Assembly (NCBI RefSeq): GCF_052078665.1
Contig: NZ_JBQJIK010000016.1
Span: 1-64,000, forward strand
Direction: 5' to 3'
DNA: 64,000 nt
Origin: Inquilinus sp052078665
GTDB lineage: Bacteria; Pseudomonadota; Alphaproteobacteria; DSM-16000; Inquilinaceae
In this document: positions 41,926 to 52,545 of the stretch, in pieces
Layout: the number at the start of each line of letters is the position of its first letter
Position numbering within the stretch: the stretch's first letter is position 1
Made by a program: the position numbers and the translations under genes
Notes under the pieces: generated by a model
Told to the model about the DNA's origin: nothing
Seen by the model: the letters and a program-made list of their open reading frames with translations, nothing else
Databases searched by the model: none

Positions 41926-41957
41926 CCTCATGCAGGGGTGAGGAGAATTCGGTTTAC
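41913..41957 (+). promoter_or_regulatory. 45-bp conserved element, copy 2 (candidate LysR site)
   Basis: Second copy of the element seen at 38844-38888, overlapping the last codons of the OCD-family gene and ending about 50 bp before the enolase-family start. The 3' half, aattcggtttac, is identical in both copies. It suggests a separate promoter for the enolase/binding-protein genes under the same regulator. Confidence 0.55.
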
Positions 41958-42008
41958 GCTGCCCCGGGCGGTCGGGGACGGTTGTGACCTACGTTCCCGG
42001 AGGGCCGC

Positions 42009-43193
42009 ATGAAGATCACCCGGATCCGGACGACCCCGGTCAACATCCCGCTCGACGCGCCGTTCCACTGGTCGGTCGGGGCCTATCCCGGCTCCTCCAA
42101 ATGCATCGTCGAGGTCGAGACCGATGCCGGCATCACCGGGCTCGGCGAGGCGCCGTGGTGGCATTTCGGCCCGATCATCGAGCATGAGCTGGCGCCGCGG
42201 ATCATCGGCCACGACCCGCTCGACATCGCCGCGATCGAGAGCCTGTGCCTGCCATCGATCCAGATCACCGCCAACACCGGCGAGAACGCCGTGGTGATCG
42301 CCTTCGGCGCGCTGGAGATGGCGCTGTGGGACATCCGCGGCAAGGAATGGGGCCAGCCGATCCACAAGCTGCTCGGCGGCGCGGTGCGGCAGGACATCCC
42401 GTTCACCGAGTATTTCAGCTTCCGCGAGGCCGCGGGCGCGGCCGGCGGCGAGATGTCGGCCGAGGCCATCGTCGACTATTGCCTGCGGATGCGCGAGGCG
42501 CATGGCTCCACCATGTTCGAGGGCAAGCTCAGCCTCGGCGACCCGGAGCTGGAGATCCGAACCGTCCGCAAGCTGCGCGAGGCGCTGGGGCCGGAGGCGA
42601 TGATCCGGCTCGATTCCAACATGCAGTGGTCGCTGCCCACGGCGCGCCATGTGCTGCAGGCGATCGAGCCCTACAACATCCGCAACTACGAGGATCCGGT
42701 CGCGACCTTCGAGGAGATGCAGAAGCTGCGGCAGCACAGCGCCATCCCGTTCTCCTCGCATGTGCCGGACCTGCGCCGCGCCCTGGCGCTGGGCGTGCCC
42801 GACGCCTTCGTCACCAACTTCGCCGTGCATGGCGGCATTGGCCGGACGCTGCGCTTCATCGCTGGCTGCGAGGCGACGGGCGTCGATTTCTGGTGCTACA
42901 GCGGCGACACCGGCATCTGCACCGCCGCCTATCTCCAGGTCTCGGCGGCGACAGCCTGGATCCGCGAGCCGGCGCAGTCGCTGTTCCGCTGGCAGGTCGG
43001 CGACGTGATCGAGGGCGGGCCGTTCCGCCAGACCGGCAACACGGTGCGGGTGCCGGACGGGCCTGGGCTCGGCGTCACCCTCGACCGCCAGGCGCTGGAC
43101 CGCTGGCACCGCCACTTCGTCGAGCACGGGCCGATGCAGCATTTCCACGACCCGTTCCGGCCGGGGCATTTCCGCCGGCTGCCGCTGAACTGA
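42009..43193 (+). CDS. Mandelate racemase/enolase superfamily enzyme
   Basis: A 394-residue enzyme with the superfamily capping domain (ITGLGEAPWWHFGPIIEHEL) and barrel. Metal ligands appear in IRLDSNMQW and RNYEDPV, with FSSH as the likely third-ligand region. The second-strand segment MFEGKLSL carries a Lys in the position of the catalytic KxK motif. A GDTGICTAA loop lies near the C-terminus. Superfamily members dehydrate acid sugars or epimerise amino acids and betaines such as hydroxyproline betaine. Context with a DgcA-like demethylase and OCD-family protein favours the latter, as inference. It starts with a GGAGG ribosome-binding site. Confidence 0.82.
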   Translation: MKITRIRTTPVNIPLDAPFHWSVGAYPGSSKCIVEVETDAGITGLGEAPWWHFGPIIEHELAPRIIGHDPLDIAAIESLCLPSIQITANTGENAVVIAFGALEMALWDIRGKEWGQPIHKLLGGAVRQDIPFTEYFSFREAAGAAGGEMSAEAIVDYCLRMREAHGSTMFEGKLSLGDPELEIRTVRKLREALGPEAMIRLDSNMQWSLPTARHVLQAIEPYNIRNYEDPVATFEEMQKLRQHSAIPFSSHVPDLRRALALGVPDAFVTNFAVHGGIGRTLRFIAGCEATGVDFWCYSGDTGICTAAYLQVSAATAWIREPAQSLFRWQVGDVIEGGPFRQTGNTVRVPDGPGLGVTLDRQALDRWHRHFVEHGPMQHFHDPFRPGHFRRLPLN

Positions 43194-43245
43194 CCGTACC
43201 GAAACCGGTTCATCAGGGACCGGACACCAACAACAGGGGCGCTTC

Positions 43246-44910
43246 ATGGACGACGAGACAAGGCTTCATCCCGCGATTCCGCCGATGGCCGAGCAGCTCA
43301 AGGCCGGCCGGATCGGACGGCGCGACTTCATCCGCACCGCGGCGCTGCTGGGCATGGCGGCGCCGGCCGCCTACGCCCTGGCCGGGCGGATCACCGGCGA
43401 GGCCGCGATCCCGCAGGCCCTGGCGCAGGAGACGCCGCGCAAGGGCGGGATCCTGCGCATCGGCATGCCGGTGATGGATTGCGCCGACCCGGCGATCTAC
43501 GACTGGTCGGAGAAGGGCAATGTCGGCCGGCTGATCATCGAGCCGCTGGTGTCGATCGGCACCGACGACGTCGCCCGGCCCTGGCTGGCGGAGAAATGGG
43601 AGGCCAATGACGATGTCAGCCAATGGACCTTCCATCTGCGCAAGGGCGTGAAGTGGAACAATGGCGACGACTTCAACGCTGACGACGTGATCAAGACCTT
43701 CGAGCGCTGGCTCGACAGCAAGACCGGCTCGTCCAACCAGGGCCGGTTCAGCGGCCTGACGGTGAAGGACGGCGACGCGGTCAAGATCGCGCCGAACGCG
43801 TTGGAGCGGGTCGACGACCACACCGTTCGCTTCCATCTGCAGAGCCCGATGCTGCAATTCCCGGAAAGCCTGGGCGATTATCCGGCGCTGATCACCCATC
43901 GCGACTTCGCCAAGTCCGGCGCCAACCTGATGAAGGCCCCGGTCGGCACCGGGCCGTTCCGGCTGAAGGAGGTGGCGGTGGGGTCGCGCGCCGTGTTCGA
44001 GAAGCGGCCGGCGGCGGAGTATTGGGGCGAGGAGGTCTATCTCGACGGCGTCGAGTATATCGACCTCGGCAGCGACCCGGCCGCCTGGCTGGCGGCACTG
44101 GGCTCCGGCCAGGTCGACCTGGTGAGCCAGGTGCCGGTCAACCTGCTGCCGGCGGTGCAGGGCGTGCCGGGGCTGAAGCAGTACGAGAAGCTGACGGCGG
44201 AGACCGGCGTCGCCCGCTTCCGCCTCAGCGAGCCGCCCTTCGACAAGAAGGCGGTGCGCCAGGCGATCCAGGCCTGCGTCGACCATAAGCGCCTGACCGA
44301 GCTGGCCTATCAGGGCTTCGGCACGCCCGGCGAGGATTTCCACGTCTCGCCGATCCACCCGGAATACACGCCGCTGCCGCTGCCGGCGCCGGACATCGAC
44401 AAGGCCAAGAAGCTTCTCGCCGAGGCCGGCTATCCGAACGGGCTGTCGATCGAGATCAGCTGCCAGGACGCGCTGAAGCACGAGATCGACACCGCCCAGG
44501 TGCTGTCCGAGATGGTCAAGCCGGCCGGCATCGACCTCAAGGTCAACGTCCTGCCCGGCGCCACCTTCTGGGACCGCTGGACCAAATGGCCGTTCTCGGT
44601 GACGCAATGGCTGACCCGGCCGCTGGCGGTGCAGGTCCTGGCACTGGGCTACCGCAGCGGCGTCGCCTGGAACGAGACCGGCTACGCCAACCCGGAGTTC
44701 GACAAGATCCTCGACCAGGCCCAGGCGACGCTGGACCTGGAGAAGCGCAAGGTGCTGGTGCACCGGCTGGAAGAGATCATGCAGGAGGACGCGATCGCCA
44801 TCATCCCGTTCTGGCTGAAGATCTTCACCGCCAGCACCGACAAGGTGCAGGGCTTCGAATACCACTTCGCCCGCGAGATGCATCTGAACAAGGTCTGGCT
44901 GGCGGGCTGA
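43246..44910 (+). CDS. ABC peptide/nickel-type substrate-binding protein with Tat signal
   Basis: A 554-residue extracytoplasmic solute-binding protein of family 5 (DppA/OppA). A twin-arginine signal is clear: GRRDFIRTAALLGMAA, cleaved after ALAQE-like sequence near residue 62. Family motifs include WEANDDVSQWTFHLRKGVKW and LITHRDFAKSG...GTGPF-type segments (APVGTGPFRLKE). Its ligand would be a peptide, opine or betaine-like compound. No permease or ATPase genes follow, so it must use components encoded elsewhere. It is 52 bp behind the enolase-family gene and ends the catabolic cluster; a REP hairpin follows. Confidence 0.87.
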   Translation: MDDETRLHPAIPPMAEQLKAGRIGRRDFIRTAALLGMAAPAAYALAGRITGEAAIPQALAQETPRKGGILRIGMPVMDCADPAIYDWSEKGNVGRLIIEPLVSIGTDDVARPWLAEKWEANDDVSQWTFHLRKGVKWNNGDDFNADDVIKTFERWLDSKTGSSNQGRFSGLTVKDGDAVKIAPNALERVDDHTVRFHLQSPMLQFPESLGDYPALITHRDFAKSGANLMKAPVGTGPFRLKEVAVGSRAVFEKRPAAEYWGEEVYLDGVEYIDLGSDPAAWLAALGSGQVDLVSQVPVNLLPAVQGVPGLKQYEKLTAETGVARFRLSEPPFDKKAVRQAIQACVDHKRLTELAYQGFGTPGEDFHVSPIHPEYTPLPLPAPDIDKAKKLLAEAGYPNGLSIEISCQDALKHEIDTAQVLSEMVKPAGIDLKVNVLPGATFWDRWTKWPFSVTQWLTRPLAVQVLALGYRSGVAWNETGYANPEFDKILDQAQATLDLEKRKVLVHRLEEIMQEDAIAIIPFWLKIFTASTDKVQGFEYHFAREMHLNKVWLAG

Positions 44911-44960
44911 GCGAACGGCTCCGCGGCGCCTCGCCCCGCGGCGGCAAAGAGCGGCCTCGC

Positions 44961-44990
44961 AGATTGGGTTCGCGGAGGCGAACCCAATCT
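44961..44990. repeat. REP-like hairpin (single-unit copy)
   Basis: A perfect 13-bp inverted repeat, agattgggttcgc / gcgaacccaatct, with loop ggag. It shares the ttgggttcgc/gcgaacccaa core with the 27824-27904 element. It lies 50 bp after the binding-protein stop. Confidence 0.75.
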
Positions 44991-45087
44991 GCGCCTGACA
45001 CGCAAGCGCCTCCGCCCTCTCCTGCAGGGCGGGAGGGGCGACGCAAATAGTTTCGGCAAGATCCAGAATGGGGCACGCGCCCGGCGC

Positions 45088-45741
45088 TCAGCTGGTGTCG
45101 TCTTCTTCGCGCGGAAGCGCGGGGTCGGGCTCGCGCATCCGGCCGTGCCGGGGACTCCAGTCGCGCGGCCACGGTGGTGGCGGCGCGGTCCGGGATACGG
45201 CCGGCGCCGCAGCCGCGACCGCGGGCCAGTGGGGCTGTATCCCGAGGTCGCGGCACAGGCGCAGGATCAGGGTCTCGATCGGCAGGGCGGTGTCGGCCAG
45301 GTCGGCGTCGATCCGGTCGGTCTCGGACACCCGCGTCCACAGATCGACGGTCAGCCGCTCCCGGGCCTCAGGAGCATCGGGTGCGGTGTCGATGGCCCGG
45401 GTGACGCCGCGGACGACGCCACGGCGGCGGTCATCCTTCGCCGCCTGCCGCCGGCTCCATCCGTCCTCGGCCTCGCGCCGGGCCTCCTCCTGCCGCTCGC
45501 GCAGCCGAACCTTGAGGGCAATGGCGCGGCGGACACCGAGGGCGAGGCTGCTGAAATGGGCTTCCCCGGCCTTGTCGAGATCGCCGTCCTTGATGGCCTT
45601 GACGCTCGCGGCCTGGAACGCCCGGGCGAATTCCAGGCCGAGCTCCGCCATCTCGGACAGCATCTCGATGTCCCGGGCAGCCTCGTCCGTGGCCGGCGAT
45701 GCGACGGACGGGATCTCATCCCTGGTGGAGGCACTGTCCAT
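45088..45741 (-). CDS. Hypothetical alpha-helical protein under a LexA-type SOS box
   Basis: A 217-residue cytoplasmic protein from ATG 45741. The middle is helical and charged (LSEMAELGLEFARAFQAASV, IALKVRLRERQEEARREAED) and the C-terminal third is Pro/Trp/Arg-rich and probably disordered (PPPPWPRDWSPRHGRM). Proteins of this general kind recur in alphaproteobacteria without assigned function. The promoter region contains an exact SOS box, so induction by DNA damage is predicted. There is no Shine-Dalgarno before ATG 45741, and translation may be leaderless. An in-frame ATG at 45789 would place the SOS box inside the coding region and is less likely. Confidence 0.65.
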   Translation of the reverse strand: MDSASTRDEIPSVASPATDEAARDIEMLSEMAELGLEFARAFQAASVKAIKDGDLDKAGEAHFSSLALGVRRAIALKVRLRERQEEARREAEDGWSRRQAAKDDRRRGVVRGVTRAIDTAPDAPEARERLTVDLWTRVSETDRIDADLADTALPIETLILRLCRDLGIQPHWPAVAAAAPAVSRTAPPPPWPRDWSPRHGRMREPDPALPREEDDTS

Positions 45742-45915
45742 GCCATCATTGGAACATAAAGGGAACAAATAAGTCAAGGATAACCGCACCGCCCGCCCCT
45801 CGTCGGCAACCGTGATCCGATGGCCGCGGTCGTCGGAACACGGTTACGCCCTACTCTTGCAGTGACCCCTAATGGTTCGCGCGGCATCGGCATCAGACAC
45901 GCGCCGATGACCGGT
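45742..45915. other. Short intergenic region
   Basis: Between the SOS-box gene and the stop of the arginase-family gene. Apart from the SOS promoter at 45752-45777 nothing further is assigned. Confidence 0.4.
45752..45777 (-). promoter_or_regulatory. LexA/SOS box and -35 element
   Basis: Read on the minus strand, TTGACT (45772-45777) is followed by GTTC-CCTTTAT-GTTC at 45752-45766. This is an exact GTTC-N7-GTTC, the established LexA operator of Alphaproteobacteria. It sits between the -35 element and ATG 45741, the normal place for repression. The -10 element is not obvious. Confidence 0.7.
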
Positions 45916-46827
45916 TCAAGCCTGCCTGACGATGCGTCCGATCACATTGACGAGAAGGCGCGCAGCGGTGAGCGCCGTGATGCCGTCCATATCAGCGGGC
46001 GTTTGGAATTCAATGAGGTCGAAGCCGGCAAGGCGTCCGCGCCGGCTCACCCCCTCGATCAGTCCGATCGCCTGCTGATAGGTCAGCCCGCCGGGCGTGC
46101 GGCCGGCGACGCCCGGCATCACGCTGGGATCGAGCCCGTCGCAGTCGAGGGTCACAACGACGCGCGCGCCCGCGGGCATGTGCCCGAGGGCGGCTTCGAC
46201 GCCTTCGGCGTGGATCTCCCGCGCCGTGACGAGGCGCGCGCCCCAGCGCCTGGCGGCCTCGACCTCCAAGGGCCGGGCACTGCCAAGGCCCCGGATACCC
46301 GCCTGCACGATGCCGGCGACATGTGGCATCTCGCTCGCCCGGCGCATGGTGCTGGAATAGCCCAAGGGCTCGCCATAGCGCTCGTCGCGCCAGTCGATAT
46401 GGGCATCGATCTGCAGGATCCAGATCGGGCCATGATCGGCAAAGCCGGCGATGAAAGGGATGGGCACGGAATCATCGCCCCCGATCATCAGCGGTGCGGC
46501 GCCGGCGGCGAGGATGGCGCGCGTCCTCTCTTCGATCAGCTTGCGATTTCCGGCATTGTCAAAGACCGAAGTCGGCAGATCGCCGGCATCGACGCAGCAG
46601 GGCTCACGGCCCTCGAAGAGAGGGCCGCCAAGGTCGAAGTCCCAGCTGTCGAGGAACTGCGCATCGTCCTGGCTGGCGGCGCGGATGGCGGCCGCCGCGC
46701 CGGCGAAGCCCGAAGGATCGGCACCGGGATAGGTGCTGCCATGCGGCGCGCCGAACAGCACGATGCGCGGCTGCACGCCGCCGGGCAGGTGTGCGGGAAA
46801 ATCGAGAAAGCCGGAATGCGGGGGCAT
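45916..46827 (-). CDS. Arginase/agmatinase family ureohydrolase
   Basis: A 303-residue protein from ATG 46827. Ureohydrolase signatures are present: IDAHIDWRDER, LDCDGLDPSVMPGVAGRTPG and GFDLIEFQTPADM. The first manganese-binding motif, normally GGDHS, reads GGDDSVPIP, so a His ligand is replaced by Asp. Agmatinase-like enzymes hydrolyse guanidino compounds to urea and an amine. The altered ligand may reflect a subfamily with different substrate. The gene lies 76 bp beyond the glmS stop on the same strand but is probably separately transcribed. Confidence 0.8.
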   Translation of the reverse strand: MPPHSGFLDFPAHLPGGVQPRIVLFGAPHGSTYPGADPSGFAGAAAAIRAASQDDAQFLDSWDFDLGGPLFEGREPCCVDAGDLPTSVFDNAGNRKLIEERTRAILAAGAAPLMIGGDDSVPIPFIAGFADHGPIWILQIDAHIDWRDERYGEPLGYSSTMRRASEMPHVAGIVQAGIRGLGSARPLEVEAARRWGARLVTAREIHAEGVEAALGHMPAGARVVVTLDCDGLDPSVMPGVAGRTPGGLTYQQAIGLIEGVSRRGRLAGFDLIEFQTPADMDGITALTAARLLVNVIGRIVRQA

Positions 46828-46903
46828 GTCGGAGGTCCTTGCTGCAGAGTTCGGAAGGTACAGCTTCTCAAAGCCGGCATAGGCATCGGCGGACCGACAG
46901 CCC

Positions 46904-48726
<1,823 letters not shown>

Positions 48727-48727
<1 letters not shown>

Positions 48728-50085
48728 CAGCCCTTCTCCTGCTCGCGCTTGGCTTTTTCCGCCTTCTTCTTCGCGCGGTAGCGCGGCGCCCAGCCGGGCT
48801 TCTCCTCCTGCCGGGCGCGGCCGATTGCCAGCGCGTCCGGGGCGACGTCGCGGGTGATGACGCTGCCGGCGGCGATGTTGGCGCGGTCGCCGACCGTCAG
48901 CGGCGCCACCAGCACGGTGTCGGAGCCGACGAAGACCTCGGCGCCGATGCTGGTGCGGAACTTGTTGTAGCCGTCGTAGTTCGAGACGATGGTGCCGGCG
49001 CCGATATTGGTCTTCTCGCCGACCGAGACGTCGCCGAGATAGGTCAGATGGTTGGCCTTGGCGCCGGCGCCGAGATCAGCCGCCTTCAGCTCGACGAAAT
49101 TGCCGATATGCGCCCCCTCGCCCACCGTCGTGGTCGGGCGCAGCCGGGCGAAGGGACCGATGCGGGCGCCGGTGCGGATCGTCGCTCCCTCGATATGGCT
49201 GAAGCCCAGGATCTCGACCCCGTCCTCGACCGTGACGCCGGGGCCGAAATAGGTCGACGGCCCGATCACCACGTCGCGCCCGAGCTTCGTGTCGGCCGAG
49301 AGCCAGACGGTCTTCGGGTCGACCAGCGTCGCGCCGCCGAGCATGGCCTGGCGGCGCAGCCGGTCCTGCAGGATGGCCTCGGCATCGGCCAGCTCGACCC
49401 GGGAGTTGATGCCCAGCACCTCGGCCGGGTCGCCCTCGACCACGCTGCAGGCCCAGCCGCGGGCCCGGGCGGCCTCGACCGTGTCGGTCAGGAAGAACTC
49501 GCCCTTGGCGTTCTCGGCCTTCAGCGCCGCGATCAGCTCCGCCAGGCGGCGGCCGTCGAAGGTCATGATGCCGGCATTGCAGAGGCCGATCCGGCGCTCG
49601 TCCGCGCTGGCTTCGGAATATTCGACGATGCGGTCGAGGCCGCCGTCGCCGGTCAGCACCAGCCGGCCGTATTGCAGCGGGTCGGCCGGGCGCATGCCCA
49701 GCACCACCACCGCCGGATCCTCGGCGGCGCGGCGGGCCGCGACCAGCCGCTCCAGCGTCGCCGTGGTCAGCAGCGGCGTGTCGCCGAACAGCACGATGAC
49801 GTCGCCCTCGAAGCCCACGATCGCCGGCAGCGCCGCGCGCACCGCGTCACCGGTGCCGCGCTGCGCCGGTTGGATCACGGTCGGGACCGGGGCGACGCTC
49901 TGCGCCACCGCCTCCATCCCCGGCCCCACCACCACGGCGATCCGCTCGGGCGCCAGCGCCTGGGCGGCGGCGACCACATGGCCGAGCATCGACCGGCCGG
50001 CGATCTCGTGCATCACCTTTGGACGGTCGGATTTCATCCGGGTGCCCTTGCCGGCGGCGAGGATGAGGCAGGCGACAGCGCTCAC
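48727..50085 (-). CDS. glmU: Bifunctional UDP-N-acetylglucosamine pyrophosphorylase/GlcN-1-P acetyltransferase
   Basis: A 452-residue enzyme. The N-terminal nucleotidyltransferase has LILAAGKGTRMKSDRPKVMH and VIVLFGDTPLL. The C-terminal left-handed beta-helix has the acetyltransferase segment LTYLGDVSVGEKTNIGAGTI and hexapeptide repeats. It catalyses the last two steps to UDP-GlcNAc. The start is taken as GTG 50085, preceded by GGAG at the right spacing. An ATG eight codons upstream lacks such a site. It is translationally coupled to glmS. Confidence 0.94.
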
Positions 50086-50187
50086 GGGGGCTCCACAATC
50101 ACGGACCATGTCCCGCGTGGTCTGCCACGGACGCCGCGAAAGCGAAATTCAATTATTGTTGCGACGGGTTACGCGCATCGGTTGAGA

Positions 50188-51027
50188 TCAGGAGGCGCCG
50201 ACCTGGATCGCGCGGAGATGCACGATGACGCGGCCCCAGGGGGACTCGCTCTGGATCCGCACCGGCACCGCCGGCAATCCGGCGCCGGGGGAGGCCAGCC
50301 AGGTGTCGATCACCCGCTGGTCCGGCGCCCGCGAGCTGGGCTGGAGATACTCGGTCGGCTTGGCGTTGCGCCGTTCGTCGCCGAAGTTGAAATCGCCGAC
50401 CATCGGCGTCAGCGACACAGTGCAGCGCTGGGCCGACCCGCCATACATCCCGAGATCCGATTTCTCCACCGTCACCGTGCCACCATCGGCCAGGTCAGCG
50501 CGGTACAGCCGGCGCCCGTCGAACACCGGCACCTGGCCCTGGCAGGCCTCGGCGCCGAGATGCAGGGCCTGCAGGATGGCGACCACGCCGCTCAGCGGGT
50601 CCACCGCATGGACCAGCTTTTCCGGCGGGATGGTCTGCTCGCGCTTCGGCTTCTTGCTCGGCACGATCTCGACATCCATCCGGCCGCCGCCGAGGAAGGT
50701 GATGGTGGTGGTCCTGGCGTCGTCGCCGTTGATCCGCTCGACCACGTTGCGGGCCGGGCGCACCCGGGCGCCGTCCAGCCCGCCGCTCGACTGCACGTTC
50801 GAGCGCCAGTCGCTGAAGGTGGCGGCGATGCCGACGACATGGGCCGACAGGCCGACGTCGTAGCGGTCGCCCGCCAGCGAGACGCCGGAGGTCACCTCCA
50901 GCATGCGCACGCCGCCGACATAGACATCATAGGTCATGCGGGCGCTGGCATCGGCGGCCGCGGCGGGGTTTGCCGCAGCCAGGACGCCGGCCAGGGCGGC
51001 GATGGCGTTGGGGAGGAGACGGGGCAT
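50188..51027 (-). CDS. DUF3108 domain periplasmic protein
   Basis: A 279-residue protein from ATG 51027 with a signal peptide (LLPNAIAALAGVLAAANPAAA). The mature part begins MTYDVYVGGVRMLEVTSGVS and contains DWRSNVQSSGGLDGARVRPA and VDPLSGVVAILQAL, as in DUF3108 proteins, which are periplasmic beta-sheet proteins of unknown role. It is upstream of glmU on the same strand, about 100 bp away. Confidence 0.82.
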   Translation of the reverse strand: MPRLLPNAIAALAGVLAAANPAAAADASARMTYDVYVGGVRMLEVTSGVSLAGDRYDVGLSAHVVGIAATFSDWRSNVQSSGGLDGARVRPARNVVERINGDDARTTTITFLGGGRMDVEIVPSKKPKREQTIPPEKLVHAVDPLSGVVAILQALHLGAEACQGQVPVFDGRRLYRADLADGGTVTVEKSDLGMYGGSAQRCTVSLTPMVGDFNFGDERRNAKPTEYLQPSSRAPDQRVIDTWLASPGAGLPAVPVRIQSESPWGRVIVHLRAIQVGAS

Positions 51028-51262
51028 GCGCGTCTTGTACCTCGCAGTGGCGACGGGGCGCCAGACTGGGAAGAAACTGGGGCGCGATTGCGGCGATAAC
51101 CAGGGGTGCCCGGCCAAGAGCCAGCTCACCTTTCAGCCGAGCCGCGTCTCAGCCGAGGAAATCCGAGGCCTGTTTCGACCGCCTTGACATCCAAGTACGC
51201 GCTTCTTGACACCGTGGCGCTGATGCATCACCGTCTGTCTATTCCGATATGGGGGAAATTGA

Positions 51263-52315
51263 TTGCTGCTGTCAATTCAAGCGTGCAGAGGCATTGCCGC
51301 GCTGCTGGTCGTGCTTTATCATTTGAATACGGATATATTCCATGGACCAAAATACTTTTCCGGCCGGCCATTCGGGCCGATATTTGATTTCGGCCATGCG
51401 GGCGTTGAGTTCTTCTTTGTCCTCAGCGGGTTTATTATTGTCTTCGCTCACGGACGCGACGTCGGTCGTGTCGACCAGCTGGCTCGCTATCTTTGGCGCC
51501 GATTCCAGCGCATCTATCCAATCTACTGGGTCGTGCTCGTCGGGGTCGTTTCGATCTATTTCGCGGTTCCGTCATTCGGCAAGGGCTACGAAACTGACCC
51601 CGTTACGATTCTGTCGTCTTTTACGCTGGTCTATGCGGATGGCAACAACGTCGTCGCGGTGGCCTGGACCCTCTACCACGAGGTCCTGTTCTACGCGGCC
51701 TTTGCTGTGCTGATCTGGAATCGGACAGCCGGCCTCGTCCTCTTCGGCGCCTGGGGCGTCGGCATCGTCATCTTCCATGCCATCTCTCCGGACGCACCAT
51801 CCTTCATTGGTTTCCTGGCCTCGCCGATGAACTTGCTGTTCCCGCTCGGCATGCTGTCGGCCGTCGTCTACAGATCGGGCGTCAAGCTGCCTGCCGGGAC
51901 TGTCGCCGCAGTCGGCGCCTTGGTTTTCCTGGCCTACGGCGGCGCCGAGCTGGTCTACGGTCGCTCGAAGGCCGGACCGCTGCTCTATGGCCTCGGAAGC
52001 GCACTGCTTATCGTCGGTCTTGGGCGGCTGGAGGCGACCGCTCGGATCCGCATTCCGAGAATCCTGGTGTTCCTCGGTGCTGCGTCCTACTCGATCTACC
52101 TGACGCACTATCCGCTGCTGTCTCTGTTCGGCAAGGTTGCGGTGGCGGCCGGCCTGCGATCGGTGCCGGAGTGGCTGTCGTTCCTCTTGATCGGCGGCGT
52201 CACGGTTGCGGTCGGGTGCGCCTTCCATGCCGTCGTTGAACGCCCATTGCTGCGCTGGATCGGGAACGCCCGGAAAGCGTCGGGGCCGCATCGGCAGCCG
52301 GCGCAGACACGCTGA
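51263..52315 (+). CDS. Acyltransferase 3 family (OafA-like) membrane protein
   Basis: A 350-residue polytopic protein with about ten hydrophobic segments. The family motif is at the start, IQACRGIAALLVVLYHLNTD (conserved Arg and His), followed by GHAGVEFFFVLSGFIIVFAH. These enzymes O-acetylate surface polysaccharides or lipids. Translation must begin at TTG 51263, because the codon just before it is an in-frame TGA and GGGGGA lies at suitable distance. Its first 300 or so bases are visibly richer in A+T than neighbouring genes, suggesting acquisition from elsewhere. It stands alone before a tRNA-Val gene. Confidence 0.85.
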   Translation: MLLSIQACRGIAALLVVLYHLNTDIFHGPKYFSGRPFGPIFDFGHAGVEFFFVLSGFIIVFAHGRDVGRVDQLARYLWRRFQRIYPIYWVVLVGVVSIYFAVPSFGKGYETDPVTILSSFTLVYADGNNVVAVAWTLYHEVLFYAAFAVLIWNRTAGLVLFGAWGVGIVIFHAISPDAPSFIGFLASPMNLLFPLGMLSAVVYRSGVKLPAGTVAAVGALVFLAYGGAELVYGRSKAGPLLYGLGSALLIVGLGRLEATARIRIPRILVFLGAASYSIYLTHYPLLSLFGKVAVAAGLRSVPEWLSFLLIGGVTVAVGCAFHAVVERPLLRWIGNARKASGPHRQPAQTR

Positions 52316-52390
52316 GCACGGCCAGATCGGGCTGGTGTCCGGAGAGGCACCGGACGTGGTGCCGAACTGCAGCTGAGTGCTTGAGAAGGA

Positions 52391-52465
52391 TGGTGGGCGC
52401 GACAGGGATTGAACCTGTGACCCCTCCCGTGTGAAGGGAGTGCTCTCCCGCTGAGCTACGCGCCC
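52391..52465 (-). tRNA. tRNA-Val (anticodon CAC)
   Basis: A 75-nt tRNA on the minus strand. The acceptor stem is GGGCGCG/CGCGCCC with discriminator A and encoded CCA. The anticodon stem-loop is CTCCC-TTCACAC-GGGAG with anticodon CAC, and the T arm ACAGG-TTCAATC-CCTGT. All arms pair. Confidence 0.95.
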
Positions 52466-52545
52466 CCGCGTCGTCGGGGCCGCCTAAGTACGAGGCGACA
52501 CCCCGGCTGTCAAGGCCGCAATGCGGCGGCCCGATCGTCTTGTCG

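Noticed and set aside
46828..46903. A glmS ribozyme or other riboswitch around glmS
   Set aside because: glmS is translationally coupled to glmU in an ATGA overlap, so there is no leader that could house one.
51184..51211. Two TTGACA boxes upstream of the acyltransferase gene as a promoter
   Set aside because: Neither has a credible -10 hexamer at 16-18 bp.
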